Origin: Paenibacillus mangrovi
GTDB taxonomy: Bacteria > Bacillota > Bacilli > Paenibacillales > Paenibacillaceae
DNA: 64,000 nucleotides
Direction of reading: 5' to 3'
NCBI RefSeq assembly: GCF_022898935.1
Contig: NZ_JALIRP010000015.1
Span: 33,370-97,369, forward strand
Shown here: positions 52,169 through 61,024 of the stretch, one piece after another
How the letters are laid out: each line of letters opens with the position of its first letter
Position numbering within the stretch: position 1 is the stretch's first letter
The notes under the pieces: model-generated
Told to the model about the DNA's origin: nothing
Seen by the model: the letters and a program-made list of their open reading frames with translations, nothing else
The model's database searches: none
Program-made: the position numbers and the translations under genes

Positions 52169-53056
52169 TTAATCGTTCAACATGTATTTCATATGTACCT
52201 GGTTAATCCACGGCGTAAAACCCGCTTCCTCCAAGATCCGTACGAGCACCTGCTCGGATAAAGGAAGATTTATGGTCCGCCGCACTACTTTTTTATCGAG
52301 AGGCGCATACACTTGTGTCAGCAACGCTTTTAACAAGACGTCAACCTCTTCTTCCGTAGCTTTAACAGTCCGGCACTGGTACAATGCTGTTGAGCTGTGC
52401 TCTCCGCAAGAATCAAATACTCTTTTAAAAAGAGCAAACCCAACAACTTGTCCTTGAGCATCCAGCGCAATGACCGATTCACCATTCACGATATTTTCCC
52501 ATTGCGTCTGCCATGGCATGTTCCCTACAGGAATGTTCAGACGTTGGATATCCTGCGGGATACCGAAGCGAAACTGATATGAAGAAGCCGCATCGCCAGC
52601 AAAAACATCCGGACGCAAGCCTTCCTTCTGCTCATAAAATCTCAGTTGATCGATGAGCTGATATCCCATCTTGGAATATAGCTTGATCGCGGGCTCATTC
52701 TCGCTAAGCGCCTCCAGCAGGGCAATTTCCGCTCCCTTTTCGTTATACAAGTCTAGCGCCGCGCCAATCAGCTCCTTGCCGTGACCTTTGCCTCTATATT
52801 CGGGGATAATGCCTGTGCCGCCGTTCCAAGCGGTTAGACGCCCGTCGACCGTCCGAAAGCCACTCATGACGAAACCAACCGGTTTGCCGTTGTCGCAGAG
52901 GGCAATCGAGGCTTCCATGGACAGCTGATTATCGGAATTCCTTTTCACAAATGCATCCACGCTCATCGTCATATCCATCGCATATCCTTTAAATCCTTCA
53001 TTCCACAATGCGGTAAGCTCTGCAGTCGAAAATTCGCTAAATTTCTTGATTTCCAT
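52169..53056 (-). CDS. GNAT-family N-acetyltransferase
   Basis: A 295-residue protein with an N-terminal GNAT domain that binds acetyl-CoA: GTGIIPEYRGKGHGKELI near 80-97 is motif A, and ENEPAIKLYSKMGYQLI near 120 is motif B. The C-terminal half (QTQWENIVNGESVIALDAQ..., VVGFALFKRVF) looks like a second, degenerate GNAT domain. The acceptor is unknown. Start ATG 53056; GGGGAG lies 12 bases upstream. Divergent from the oatA-like gene. Confidence 0.88.
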   Translation of the reverse strand: MEIKKFSEFSTAELTALWNEGFKGYAMDMTMSVDAFVKRNSDNQLSMEASIALCDNGKPVGFVMSGFRTVDGRLTAWNGGTGIIPEYRGKGHGKELIGAALDLYNEKGAEIALLEALSENEPAIKLYSKMGYQLIDQLRFYEQKEGLRPDVFAGDAASSYQFRFGIPQDIQRLNIPVGNMPWQTQWENIVNGESVIALDAQGQVVGFALFKRVFDSCGEHSSTALYQCRTVKATEEEVDVLLKALLTQVYAPLDKKVVRRTINLPLSEQVLVRILEEAGFTPWINQVHMKYMLND

Positions 53057-53223
53057 CCCTACCGTTTCTCCCCTCGCATGTAATTATTGGCATTTGTCTT
53101 TATAATGACCAAAATGTGAAATGAAAGCAAACATTTTGTAACCTTAATCGAAACCCCTTATGATAAAGTTAGTACCTGTGAACCACTTCATAGAATCTCA
53201 TCTAGCACGGAGGCATTAAGAAA

Positions 53224-53316
53224 ATGAAAAAAAGAGAAATGAGGATATCCACATACATAGTCGGTACCTTACAAAACCTAACCCGCACGGAAGGCGGGGT
53301 TTGTCCATATGTCTAA
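53224..53316 (+). CDS. Possible 30-codon leader frame overlapping the oatA-like start
   Basis: ATG 53224 follows GGAGG by about 10 bases. The frame MKKREMRISTYIVGTLQNL and so on ends at TAA 53314-53316, overlapping the start of the acyltransferase gene (53309) by 8 bases. A hairpin CCCGC/GCGGG (53282-53298) covers the weak ribosome binding site of the large gene. This would suit translational coupling. Whether it is translated is unknown. Confidence 0.4.
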   Translation: MKKREMRISTYIVGTLQNLTRTEGGVCPYV

Positions 53317-55246
53317 TCAACTTAACTCCCATAAGCGTTATATGCCGGGACTCGACGGACTGCGGACGCTGGCCGTATTTTTTGTCGTTTTATATCATTT
53401 GAATGTAGACTGGGCTCCTGGAGGCCTATTAGGTGTTAGTATCTTTTTCGTATTATCCGGTTATCTGATTACAGATTTGTTAGCCGCGGAATGGAGCCGC
53501 AACCAGACCATCGACCTTAAAGCATTTTGGATCCGTCGCTTCAGAAGGCTGCTACCGGCAATGCTGTTCATGATGGCGGTGGTTGTTGCCTGGGTGACAT
53601 TATTTAACCCCTCGTTAATGTCCGTCCTGCGCGGTGATGTCATTTCATCCATCTTTTATGTGAACAACTGGTATCTGATCTTTCATCAGGTCTCCTATTT
53701 CGAAAAGTTTGGACCGGCTTCTCCCTTTGGCCATTTGTGGTCCCTGTCGGTAGAGGAGCAGTTCTATCTGCTGTGGCCTCTCATTCTGATACTGGCCTTG
53801 AAACTACTAAAGCGGCGCGGCCCCGTTTTCCTGTACACTCTTACACTCGCAGCAGTGTCCGTGTTTATGATGCTTATGATCTATGATCCGAATACGGATC
53901 CGAGCCGTGTTTATTACGGAACCGATACACGGGCCTTTTCTCTGCTGATCGGAGCAGCATTAGCCATTATTTGGCCTAGCCGCAAGCTATCCGTAAAAGC
54001 TTCGCTTCAAACGCGTCTTGCGCTAAACGCTGTCGGTGTCATCGGCCTTGTGTCCGTGTTCATCATGGTATGGACGACTAATGAATATGATTCTTTCTTG
54101 TATCCTGGCGGTTTCCTGCTCCTGTCAGTCTTCGCTGCGATGATCATAGCTTCAGCCGCTCACCCGGCCAGCCTGGTAGGAAAACTGCTCGGCATAAAGC
54201 CGCTGCGATGGCTCGGAATGCGCTCTTACAGTATCTACATATGGCATTACCCTGTTATTATACTTACGACCAAAACGAATTCCGATCCAAATGTATTGCG
54301 GGCAATTCTGCAATCTGTAGTCAGCGTGATCCTGGCCTCCCTATCCTATAAATACATAGAGGAACCGATTCGAGGCGGTTTGATCGGCAGATTGTGGAAC
54401 AAATTCCGGAGAGGTCAAATAAAACTATCCCTAGTTCCGCTTAAGGGCTGGATTACTTTTGCATCCGTAATGGTGCTGGTTGTGGTATCATGCACAGGCT
54501 TCATGCATGCGCCGGTGAATGCTTCAATCCAGCAGGAGGCGACGAAGGTGTCTGCACCCGAGACGCCCTTGAATCATGAAGATGTCTCAGGAGAACCTGA
54601 ATCGTCGGTACAGTCTCCTTCAGAAAAGGAAATGCCTGATCAGCAGTCACCGCAAAATACTAAGCCCGATGATACCAACAAGGCACAGCAGCAGGAAGAT
54701 CATTCAAACCAGAACCATAATCCGGAAGCCTTGGATAATCAGAATCAGTCTGAAGCATCCGATACATCCAAAGCCGGGAAAAACCCTGTACCTGTCACCG
54801 CTATAGGCGATTCGGTCATGCTGGATGCAGAGCCTTATTTGCAAGAAATGATTCCGGGAGCCGTCATTGACGGTAAAATCGGCAGACAAATGTGGGAAGC
54901 TCCAGACCTGATCGCAAGCCTCAGATCGGAAGGCAAACTTGGCGACCAAGTGGTGATTGAGCTAGGAACCAATGGTGCTTTCAATAGCAAGCAGCTGAAC
55001 AAACTTCTGGATTCCCTGCAGGATGTACGCAAAGTCGTGCTGGTCAACACCAGAGTGCCGCGCAACTGGGAAAGAGTCGTCAATTCGTCCCTTAAAAAGG
55101 CAGCAGACGCATACCCAAACACCACCCTAGTCGACTGGCATGCCGCAAGCAGCGGCAAATCTTACTTTGAGGCGGACGGCGTCCATCTCAAACCTGAGGG
55201 AGCCAAAGTATTGGCAGGCCTGATTGCCGATGAGCTCGGATACTAA
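53309..55246 (+). CDS. OatA-like peptidoglycan/cell-wall O-acetyltransferase
   Basis: A 645-residue membrane protein. Residues 1-400 form an acyltransferase-3 domain with about 11 helices (YMPGLDGLRTLAVFFVVLYH and WSLSVEEQFYLLWPL). A hydrophilic Gln/Asn/Pro/Ser-rich linker at about 410-490 leads to an extracellular SGNH domain with VTAIGDSVMLDAEPYL (Ser), VVIELGTNGAF and FEADGVHLKPEG (Asp/His). This OatA architecture acetylates muramic acid O-6 and gives lysozyme resistance in related species. The local start is weak and may depend on a leader frame. Confidence 0.9.
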   Translation: MSNQLNSHKRYMPGLDGLRTLAVFFVVLYHLNVDWAPGGLLGVSIFFVLSGYLITDLLAAEWSRNQTIDLKAFWIRRFRRLLPAMLFMMAVVVAWVTLFNPSLMSVLRGDVISSIFYVNNWYLIFHQVSYFEKFGPASPFGHLWSLSVEEQFYLLWPLILILALKLLKRRGPVFLYTLTLAAVSVFMMLMIYDPNTDPSRVYYGTDTRAFSLLIGAALAIIWPSRKLSVKASLQTRLALNAVGVIGLVSVFIMVWTTNEYDSFLYPGGFLLLSVFAAMIIASAAHPASLVGKLLGIKPLRWLGMRSYSIYIWHYPVIILTTKTNSDPNVLRAILQSVVSVILASLSYKYIEEPIRGGLIGRLWNKFRRGQIKLSLVPLKGWITFASVMVLVVVSCTGFMHAPVNASIQQEATKVSAPETPLNHEDVSGEPESSVQSPSEKEMPDQQSPQNTKPDDTNKAQQQEDHSNQNHNPEALDNQNQSEASDTSKAGKNPVPVTAIGDSVMLDAEPYLQEMIPGAVIDGKIGRQMWEAPDLIASLRSEGKLGDQVVIELGTNGAFNSKQLNKLLDSLQDVRKVVLVNTRVPRNWERVVNSSLKKAADAYPNTTLVDWHAASSGKSYFEADGVHLKPEGAKVLAGLIADELGY

Positions 55247-55273
55247 AACAAAGGATTTAGCACTTATATATCA

Positions 55274-55313
55274 CAAAAAAGAGGACTTCTTCCCTGAAGA
55301 GATCCTCTTTTTA
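55274..55313. terminator. Bidirectional terminator between oatA-like and ddl genes
   Basis: AAAAAGAGGA (55276-55285) pairs with TCCTCTTTTT (55303-55312), CTTC/GAAG inside. Confidence 0.85.
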
Positions 55314-55324
55314 ATATACATCTT

Positions 55325-56239
55325 TCAGCCTTTCCGCACGGCAATCGAACCTTCAATGATCGTATCCAGAAGTCCGGAAAACGAAATCCCTGCCGCCTGG
55401 GCGCTGCGCGGGAGCAAGCTGGTTCGGGTCATACCCGGCAGCGTGTTCACTTCGAGAATATAAGGTATGTCATCCTTCAGCATCATATCGATGCGGGCAT
55501 AAACAGAGCATTTCATTGCCTTATAGCTTTTCTCCGCGGCCTGAAGAATGCGCTCCATGGTCTCTTTTTCAAAGGTAATAATCTGTTCGTCGCTCTCTCC
55601 CGGTTCATATTTCGAGGTATAGTCAAAAAACTCCGCACCCGGTTTAATCGAAATAATAGGAAGATGTTCTCCGTTCAGTATGCTGCAGGTGATCTCCTCG
55701 CCGTGGATGTACTCTTCGATCAGAACCTCCTCGCCGAAGGAAAAAGCGGTTTGAACCGCTTCAAGCAGCTGCTCTTCGTTTCTGACGAGCGTAACCCCGA
55801 TACTTGAGCCGCCCGCATTCGGTTTTACGACGAGAGGATATCCGAGAGAAGAAACGGTTTTGCCATCTCGGAGATCATCCATACTTCGCAATACCGCCCA
55901 ATCCGGTGTATGAAGTCCTTCGTAACGGAGCAGCCGTTTGCTCAGATCCTTATCCATGCACAGACTGCTTGATAGCAGTGAACATCCCGTATAAGGAATC
56001 CCCATCGTTTCGAGCGTCCCTTGGATCGTCCCGTCCTCGCCAAAGCTGCCGTGAAGTGCAAGCAGAGCGATGTCAATCCCTTTTGCCTGCTCCAGCAAAT
56101 CCTGTTTATGCTTGATATCCATAGGTATCACTTCATATTTGTTCCCATCCAGATTGGCAATCATTTCTTTGCCGGTCGCAAGCGAAACCTCACGTTCAGA
56201 GGAGATCCCTCCCATGACTACGCCTACCTTCATCTTCAT
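55325..56239 (-). CDS. ddl: D-alanine--D-alanine ligase
   Basis: A 304-residue ATP-grasp ligase that joins two D-Ala for peptidoglycan. Motifs: KVGVVMGGISSEREVSLATG at the start, LHGSFGEDGTIQGTLE near 65, GYPLVVKPNAGGSSIGVT near 135, EEYIHGEEITCSIL near 180, and PYILEVNTLPGMTRTSLLP near 265. It overlaps the upstream MocR regulator gene by four bases (ATGA) and its ribosome binding site GGAGG is inside that gene, so both are translated together. Confidence 0.95.
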   Translation of the reverse strand: MKMKVGVVMGGISSEREVSLATGKEMIANLDGNKYEVIPMDIKHKQDLLEQAKGIDIALLALHGSFGEDGTIQGTLETMGIPYTGCSLLSSSLCMDKDLSKRLLRYEGLHTPDWAVLRSMDDLRDGKTVSSLGYPLVVKPNAGGSSIGVTLVRNEEQLLEAVQTAFSFGEEVLIEEYIHGEEITCSILNGEHLPIISIKPGAEFFDYTSKYEPGESDEQIITFEKETMERILQAAEKSYKAMKCSVYARIDMMLKDDIPYILEVNTLPGMTRTSLLPRSAQAAGISFSGLLDTIIEGSIAVRKG

Positions 56240-57690
56240 TGTCTTGCCTCCATTCTTTTTTTGACCGCTCTGCCGATAATCTGAATACCCTGCAAGAGTT
56301 CATCGTCGCTCACCCGAGAAAAACCAAGCCGGAGCGTGTTGGCGCCACCGCCATCGGTAAAAAAGACATCCCCTGCTGTGTATACCACGCCCTGCTTATA
56401 GCAGTCAGCTAAAATTTCCCGTGCATTGCATACGTCATCCAGCTCAATAAACAAATGCAGCCCTCCCGAGCCGGTTAGACGCTTATACGGGATGTATTCA
56501 CTGCAATACTGGTGCGCCAGCTCATGCTTACGTTTGTACTCCGACTTCGCGCGCTTCAGGTATTTCTCGAAGTTTCCATTGTGGAAGTATTGATACAGCA
56601 CCGCTTGATCCAGCGTTGATGTGTGAATATTGCGTGCGCGCTTTACGCTGACCAGCGCATCGATCAGTTCACGGTCCGCAGCAATCCAGCCGATTCGGAT
56701 GCCGGGAAATAAAATTTTGGAGAAGCTACCGAGATAAATGATGCTGTTGCCTTCTCCTCCAAAAGCCGCCAGCGGGGCCATATGCGAACCGGAATAGCGA
56801 AGCTCCTCGTTAAAGCCGTCTTCGATTAATGGTATCCGGTGTTCGGCAAGAAGGCGCAACACCTCAACCCGTTTCTCTGCGGACATGACGATGCCGGTAG
56901 GATTGTGGTATGAAGGCGTAAGATAGGCGAGACCAAACTCCTGCTCCTTCAACGCCTGCTCGAAAGCATCCAGACGGACCCCGTCCTGGTCCATCGAAAT
57001 TCCGGTAATTTCATAACCGTGCAATCGTGAAATTTTAATCGCTGTATGATGGGTGGGATTCTCGCATAGGATGTGCTTTTGCGGAACCTCAAGTGAAGAT
57101 AAAATGATGTCGTAGGCTTCGGTAAAACCATTCGTGATCAGAATATCCTTGCCTTCCATATCCACGCCTTTGGCTTCCATATAACCTGTTAAATATTGAA
57201 TCAAGGGCTTGTAGCCTTTGGCATAGCCATAATTCAGCAGAATTTCGCCTTCCAGCGACATGCGGTCCAGAAATGCACGCTTCACGTTGGCAAGGTCGAA
57301 CAGCTTCTCATCCGGCGCGATGCTGGCGAAGTTGATCATTCCTTTTTCCCCGCGCAAATCACGCTTCATCAGATCATAATCGACCGCCTGTTTGGCCGTT
57401 GTATTCAGGCGCTTCTCCCAATCCATCGACCATGACGGAACGGAGGCGATTCCTACCTTGGAAACGAAGCTCCCCTTGGAATGAACCGTATAGATGAACC
57501 CTTCCTCCTCAAGCTCCGAATACACAGTTACCAGCGTATTGCGGCTGATACCCAGCATGGTGCTCAGCTCCCGTGTCGATGGCAGCTTCTGGTCAACCCT
57601 GCCCTTGCCTTTAGTAATCCACTGCTTCAAATATTCTTTAACCTGCACCGTAAGCGGCCGGCCTTCTATAATTTTAAAATCGGTGAACAT
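56236..57690 (-). CDS. MocR/GntR-family regulator with aminotransferase-like domain
   Basis: A 484-residue PLP-dependent regulator. The N-terminal GntR winged helix (residues 1-75: LPSTRELSTMLGISRNTLVTVYSELEEEG) is fused to a fold-type-I aminotransferase domain with YLTPSYHNPTGIVMS near 250 and the PLP-lysine in YLGSFSKILFPGIRIGW near 305. It overlaps ddl. A MocR protein, DdlR, activates ddl in Brevibacillus, so the same role is likely here. Start ATG 57690, 9 bases after GGAGGG. Confidence 0.92.
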   Translation of the reverse strand: MFTDFKIIEGRPLTVQVKEYLKQWITKGKGRVDQKLPSTRELSTMLGISRNTLVTVYSELEEEGFIYTVHSKGSFVSKVGIASVPSWSMDWEKRLNTTAKQAVDYDLMKRDLRGEKGMINFASIAPDEKLFDLANVKRAFLDRMSLEGEILLNYGYAKGYKPLIQYLTGYMEAKGVDMEGKDILITNGFTEAYDIILSSLEVPQKHILCENPTHHTAIKISRLHGYEITGISMDQDGVRLDAFEQALKEQEFGLAYLTPSYHNPTGIVMSAEKRVEVLRLLAEHRIPLIEDGFNEELRYSGSHMAPLAAFGGEGNSIIYLGSFSKILFPGIRIGWIAADRELIDALVSVKRARNIHTSTLDQAVLYQYFHNGNFEKYLKRAKSEYKRKHELAHQYCSEYIPYKRLTGSGGLHLFIELDDVCNAREILADCYKQGVVYTAGDVFFTDGGGANTLRLGFSRVSDDELLQGIQIIGRAVKKRMEARQ

Positions 57691-57793
57691 ATCGCAATCC
57701 CTCCGTATACTATCTTTGCATAAAGCTTCAGCGGAAGAAAGAGCCACCGCTTGGCGTTTTGCCGGTAGTCGTGGTTTGGCTTGTCATCACGGC

Positions 57794-57828
57794 AAAAAAC
57801 CGCACAGCACAATGCCGCACGGTTTTCA
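57794..57828 (-). terminator. Terminator of the OsmC gene
   Basis: AAAACCGC (from 57796) pairs with the GCACGGTTTT side (to 57826) imperfectly; T-run on the minus strand. Confidence 0.65.
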
Positions 57829-57854
57829 GGTTCAATATGCAATTCATGCTTCGC

Positions 57855-58301
57855 TTAAAGCGTTTTTTCAATCCGCGGTTCCGTCGATAATGCCACATTT
57901 CCGGCAATGGCGCGGGAGATCATGCATGAGCCTTCCGCTTTTTCCGCCAGCCTGTGGGCGAGGTCCACATCCTTGTCCGAAGCTTGTTTCTTAAGCAGAA
58001 CATATGGTTTATGAGTAATGCTGACATACGTAAAAATATTGTTCGTAACGTCCACGATGCCTTCCGATTCAAGCGACAGCTTCTCTACCGGCACACCGCT
58101 CCGCTCCATCATTGCTGCAAGCGTGATCAGATAACAGGTGGCTGCGGCGCCCAGGAGCATTTCATCCGGATTGGTGCCGATCCCGGGGCCGCCCATCTCC
58201 TTGGGAATGGAAATAGCCGTTTTCAGCTGCCCGGCTTCGATCCTTCCTTCGCTGTTGCGGCCTCCGTCCCACTCTGCCTGCAAAATAAATGAATGATTCA
58301 T
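57855..58301 (-). CDS. OsmC/Ohr-family peroxidase
   Basis: A 148-residue protein of the OsmC/Ohr superfamily, which reduces organic hydroperoxides by two cysteines. The pair is Cys 56 (LLGAAATCYLITLAAMMER) and Cys 126 (AEGSCMISRAI). The N-terminal HSFILQAEWDGGRNSEGRI fits the SACOL1771/YhfA-like subgroup rather than classic Ohr. The start is ATG 58301, 9 bases after AAGGAG. Single gene. Confidence 0.88.
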   Translation of the reverse strand: MNHSFILQAEWDGGRNSEGRIEAGQLKTAISIPKEMGGPGIGTNPDEMLLGAAATCYLITLAAMMERSGVPVEKLSLESEGIVDVTNNIFTYVSITHKPYVLLKKQASDKDVDLAHRLAEKAEGSCMISRAIAGNVALSTEPRIEKTL

Positions 58302-58444
58302 CACCAGCAACTCCTTTATGTCAGATTGTAGCGACCTCAGTGTGTTTTACCAGGATTTCTAGCGGTTTATTCACTCCGAAATCCGGCTTCTATAAGTACA
58401 ACGAACGCGAGACAAGAAAATCGATACGCTCGTAAAATCTTTTT

Positions 58445-58786
58445 CTAAAGCGAGGAAGAAGCCTGACTGACCAGTGACACCAGTTGCTCGGAATCAAACG
58501 TATCCCCTTTACGCAGCTTCAGTGTTTTTCTTTCTGGAGGACCATCGAACATACCTTCCGGAAACTCTAGCGCTGAACAATTAAAAATGGTAAAACTAAC
58601 CGCTTCTTTCGATGTAGAGATGGCCGCGGCATATTTCCCGTTTTTCAAAAAGTGAGGCTTCTTATACTGAATACGTTCATGCACATTTGGAATCGCTTGA
58701 TGGACCATTTCACGCAGATTGGCGGAAAGTTCCCTGTGCCACGGTTCCTTTAACGTTTCGATAAAATCGGTTACTTCCTGATTCAT
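58445..58786 (-). CDS. DUF1801 protein
   Basis: A 113-residue protein of the DUF1801/YdhG type: VTDFIETLKEPWHRELSANLREMVHQ, then IPNVHERIQYKKPHFLKNGKYAAAIS and FPEGMFDGPPERKTLKLRKGD. The fold resembles the frataxin-like YdhG family; function unknown. AGGAG precedes the ATG. It is last in the minus-strand group after the DGPF and sigma genes. Confidence 0.82.
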   Translation of the reverse strand: MNQEVTDFIETLKEPWHRELSANLREMVHQAIPNVHERIQYKKPHFLKNGKYAAAISTSKEAVSFTIFNCSALEFPEGMFDGPPERKTLKLRKGDTFDSEQLVSLVSQASSSL

Positions 58787-58817
58787 TCTTCATACGCTCC
58801 TTTAAAGTAGGTAGTGG

Positions 58818-59090
58818 TTATAATCTTCTTAACATGTGGAGATGATTCTGCAAATCAGCTTCCATGGCTTGTATGCCAGGTTTAGATAAAGGTTCTGCTT
58901 TCTCTTCGAGTTTCCGTATTTCGATTGTACTCTTGCAGCCTGATGGAACCGGCATCCGAAGCGCCCATTTCAGGGCATCGTCCTCTGTTCTTACATCGAT
59001 CACCGTATATCCCGCAACGAGCCCTTGATCTGCCGGAAAAGGACCAGCCTCCGATAACTCGCTCGCCTTGACAATTATCATAAATCGCAT
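58818..59090 (-). CDS. DGPF/YCII-domain protein with internal deletion
   Basis: About 90 residues from ATG 59090, after GAGGAGG. It begins MRFMIIVKASELSEAG exactly like the intact paralogue at 60464-60898 (MRFMMIVKATTDSEAG) but jumps to PFPADQGLVAGYTVIDV, which corresponds to DGPFTEAKELIAGYTLIEV about 45 residues later. The middle, including the DGPF strand, is missing in frame. The remainder lacks half of the dimeric ferredoxin-like fold, so it may be non-functional despite an open frame. Confidence 0.72.
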   Translation of the reverse strand: MRFMIIVKASELSEAGPFPADQGLVAGYTVIDVRTEDDALKWALRMPVPSGCKSTIEIRKLEEKAEPLSKPGIQAMEADLQNHLHMLRRL

Positions 59091-59201
59091 TTGGGTTTCC
59101 TCCTCTTGTGGGAAGATGACTTTAGACAGCAGTTCTTTGCTATCCCCTTCCTTACTAACACGACGAACGGGAAACCTCATAATCGACATAAGTAGAAAAA
59201 A

Positions 59202-60467
59202 TTATTTGGATGTGCCTAATCCGCATTCAGCTGCACGTTGAAGCAAAAGCTCCCGCTCACGGGTATTTCGGGTCATCGATGCAGCACGTTCAAATTCTGT
59301 ACGGGCTTCATCGTGCCGCCCCAGTTTCGCAAGAAGATCGCCGCGAACGCTTGGAAGCAGGTGGTATCCCTTTAATGAAGGTTCGGTATTCAACTCGTCG
59401 ACGATCTGCAGCCCGAAGACCGGACCGAAGGCCATGGAAATGGCAACTGCACGGTTTAATTCAACGATGGGTGAAGGTGTTGATCTTGCAAGCGCCTCGT
59501 AAAGGGCCGCAATGCGGATCCAATCGGTCTCAGCTTCGGAACGCGCCTGGGCATGACAAGCGGAAATCGCAGCTTGCAGCGAGTAAGGCCCGAGGGTTCG
59601 TCCCAGCTTCCGGCTGCGCTCCAGCGCCGCCAAACCGCGGCGGATCAACAGTTGATCCCACTTTGCACGATTCTGATCCATGAGAAGAATGGGTTCTCCC
59701 TTAGCGTTAACACGGGTTTTCAAACGCGATGCTTGAATCTCCATCAGCGCAACCAGGCCGTGAACTTCCGGTTCATAAGGCGCGATTTCAGCAAGAATGC
59801 GTCCCAACCTAAGCGCTTCCTGACAAAGTAGCGGCCGGGTCCAGTGATCTCCGGATGTTGCTGAATACCCTTCATTAAACATCAGGTAAATGACCTCAAG
59901 TACTGCGGACATGCGGTCTTTCAATTCCTCCCGAGCTGGCACTTCAAAAGGGACTTTCTCGGCGCTGAGGGTCCTTTTGGCCCGGACAATCCGCTGGGCG
60001 ACCGTGGACTCGGCAGCGAGGAAAGAACGAGCGATTTCATCTGTGGTAAGCCCGCACAACAAGCGAAGCGTAAGAGCCACCCGAGCGTCCTGCGATAACA
60101 CCGGATGGCAGGTCATAAAGATCAGACGAAGGAGATCATCATCGATCTCCCCGTCCAAAGTACGATCCACGTCATCTTCCGTATACAAATCCACCGTGTG
60201 CCCGATCTCTTCATACTTCTGATCGCGCAGCTTACTCCTGCGTATAAAATCAATTGCGCGCCGCTTTGCCGTCGTCATCAGCCAGGCACCCGGATTGTCC
60301 GGAATACCTGTCTCCGGCCACCGTTCAAGGGCAATCACCAAGGCATCCTGGGCAAGATCTTCAGCGAGCCCCACGTCCCTTACCATTCGCGTCAGTCCCG
60401 CGATAAGCTTCGCCGACTCCATTCGCCATATCGTTTCAATGGTTCGATGTGCCTCGGATGGACTCAC
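59202..60467 (-). CDS. ECF sigma factor, ECF42 type with C-terminal TPR-like extension
   Basis: A 421-residue sigma factor. Sigma-2 region (LIAGLTRMVRDVGLAEDLAQDALVIALE near 20-50), sigma-4 region (RLLCGLTTDEIARSFLAAESTVAQRIVRAK near 140-170), then a DUF6596-like and helical repeat C-terminus. ECF42 factors lack an anti-sigma factor and are linked to DGPF-domain proteins. Here a DGPF gene overlaps the start by four bases (GTGA, start GTG 60467), and a second, deleted DGPF gene follows. Signal and regulon are unknown. Confidence 0.9.
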   Translation of the reverse strand: MSPSEAHRTIETIWRMESAKLIAGLTRMVRDVGLAEDLAQDALVIALERWPETGIPDNPGAWLMTTAKRRAIDFIRRSKLRDQKYEEIGHTVDLYTEDDVDRTLDGEIDDDLLRLIFMTCHPVLSQDARVALTLRLLCGLTTDEIARSFLAAESTVAQRIVRAKRTLSAEKVPFEVPAREELKDRMSAVLEVIYLMFNEGYSATSGDHWTRPLLCQEALRLGRILAEIAPYEPEVHGLVALMEIQASRLKTRVNAKGEPILLMDQNRAKWDQLLIRRGLAALERSRKLGRTLGPYSLQAAISACHAQARSEAETDWIRIAALYEALARSTPSPIVELNRAVAISMAFGPVFGLQIVDELNTEPSLKGYHLLPSVRGDLLAKLGRHDEARTEFERAASMTRNTRERELLLQRAAECGLGTSK

Positions 60468-60898
60468 GCTTTTTTCTGCTCCTGAACCTGCATACGTAGC
60501 GCCGTTTCCTTGGCCAGTGTTTCAGGATTCTCCATAAGGTCCTCTGCTTCGAACACCTGTCTGAGCTCAATCTCCCCCTGTCCAAAGCCATGAGGATCCG
60601 GCATGCGCAGTGCCCATTCGATCGCTTCTTCCCTCGATTTGACCTCAATCAGCGTGTATCCAGCAATCAGCTCTTTTGCCTCCGTAAAGGGACCGTCCAT
60701 CATTTTCGGTTTGCCTCCGGGCTCCGGATAAGAAATCCGGATTGCGCTTGAGCTAGGCTGCAGTCCATCCGCCGCCAGCAGCACACCGGCCTTTACCAAT
60801 TCCTCGTTATACTTCTGCATGGCATCGATAAGCTCCTGGCTGGGCATAACTCCCGCCTCTGAATCGGTCGTAGCTTTGACAATCATCATAAATCTCAT
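60464..60898 (-). CDS. DGPF/YCII-related protein
   Basis: A 144-residue protein with a YCII-related dimeric alpha+beta barrel: MRFMMIVKATTDSEAG, MMDGPFTEAKELIAGYTLIEV with the DGPF motif, then IEWALRMPDPHGFGQGEIEL. Its gene precedes and overlaps the ECF42 sigma factor, the standard pairing. Role unknown, perhaps sensing or metabolising a small compound. TAGGAGG precedes the ATG. Confidence 0.92.
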   Translation of the reverse strand: MRFMMIVKATTDSEAGVMPSQELIDAMQKYNEELVKAGVLLAADGLQPSSSAIRISYPEPGGKPKMMDGPFTEAKELIAGYTLIEVKSREEAIEWALRMPDPHGFGQGEIELRQVFEAEDLMENPETLAKETALRMQVQEQKKA

Positions 60899-61024
60899 AG
60901 GTTAATTCCTCCTAATTTATTGTGAAATGAAATTCCTGCCGCTAAGTTAGGGCATAAGACAATGCAGATCGACCTCGCGATGTTATGCATCAATTAATAA
61001 AATCGCTCTTCTCTTTTTGTAAAC

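Noticed and set aside
53160..53308. c-di-GMP or c-di-AMP riboswitch before the oatA-like gene
   Set aside because: The short CCCGC/GCGGG hairpin does not carry the conserved aptamer cores.
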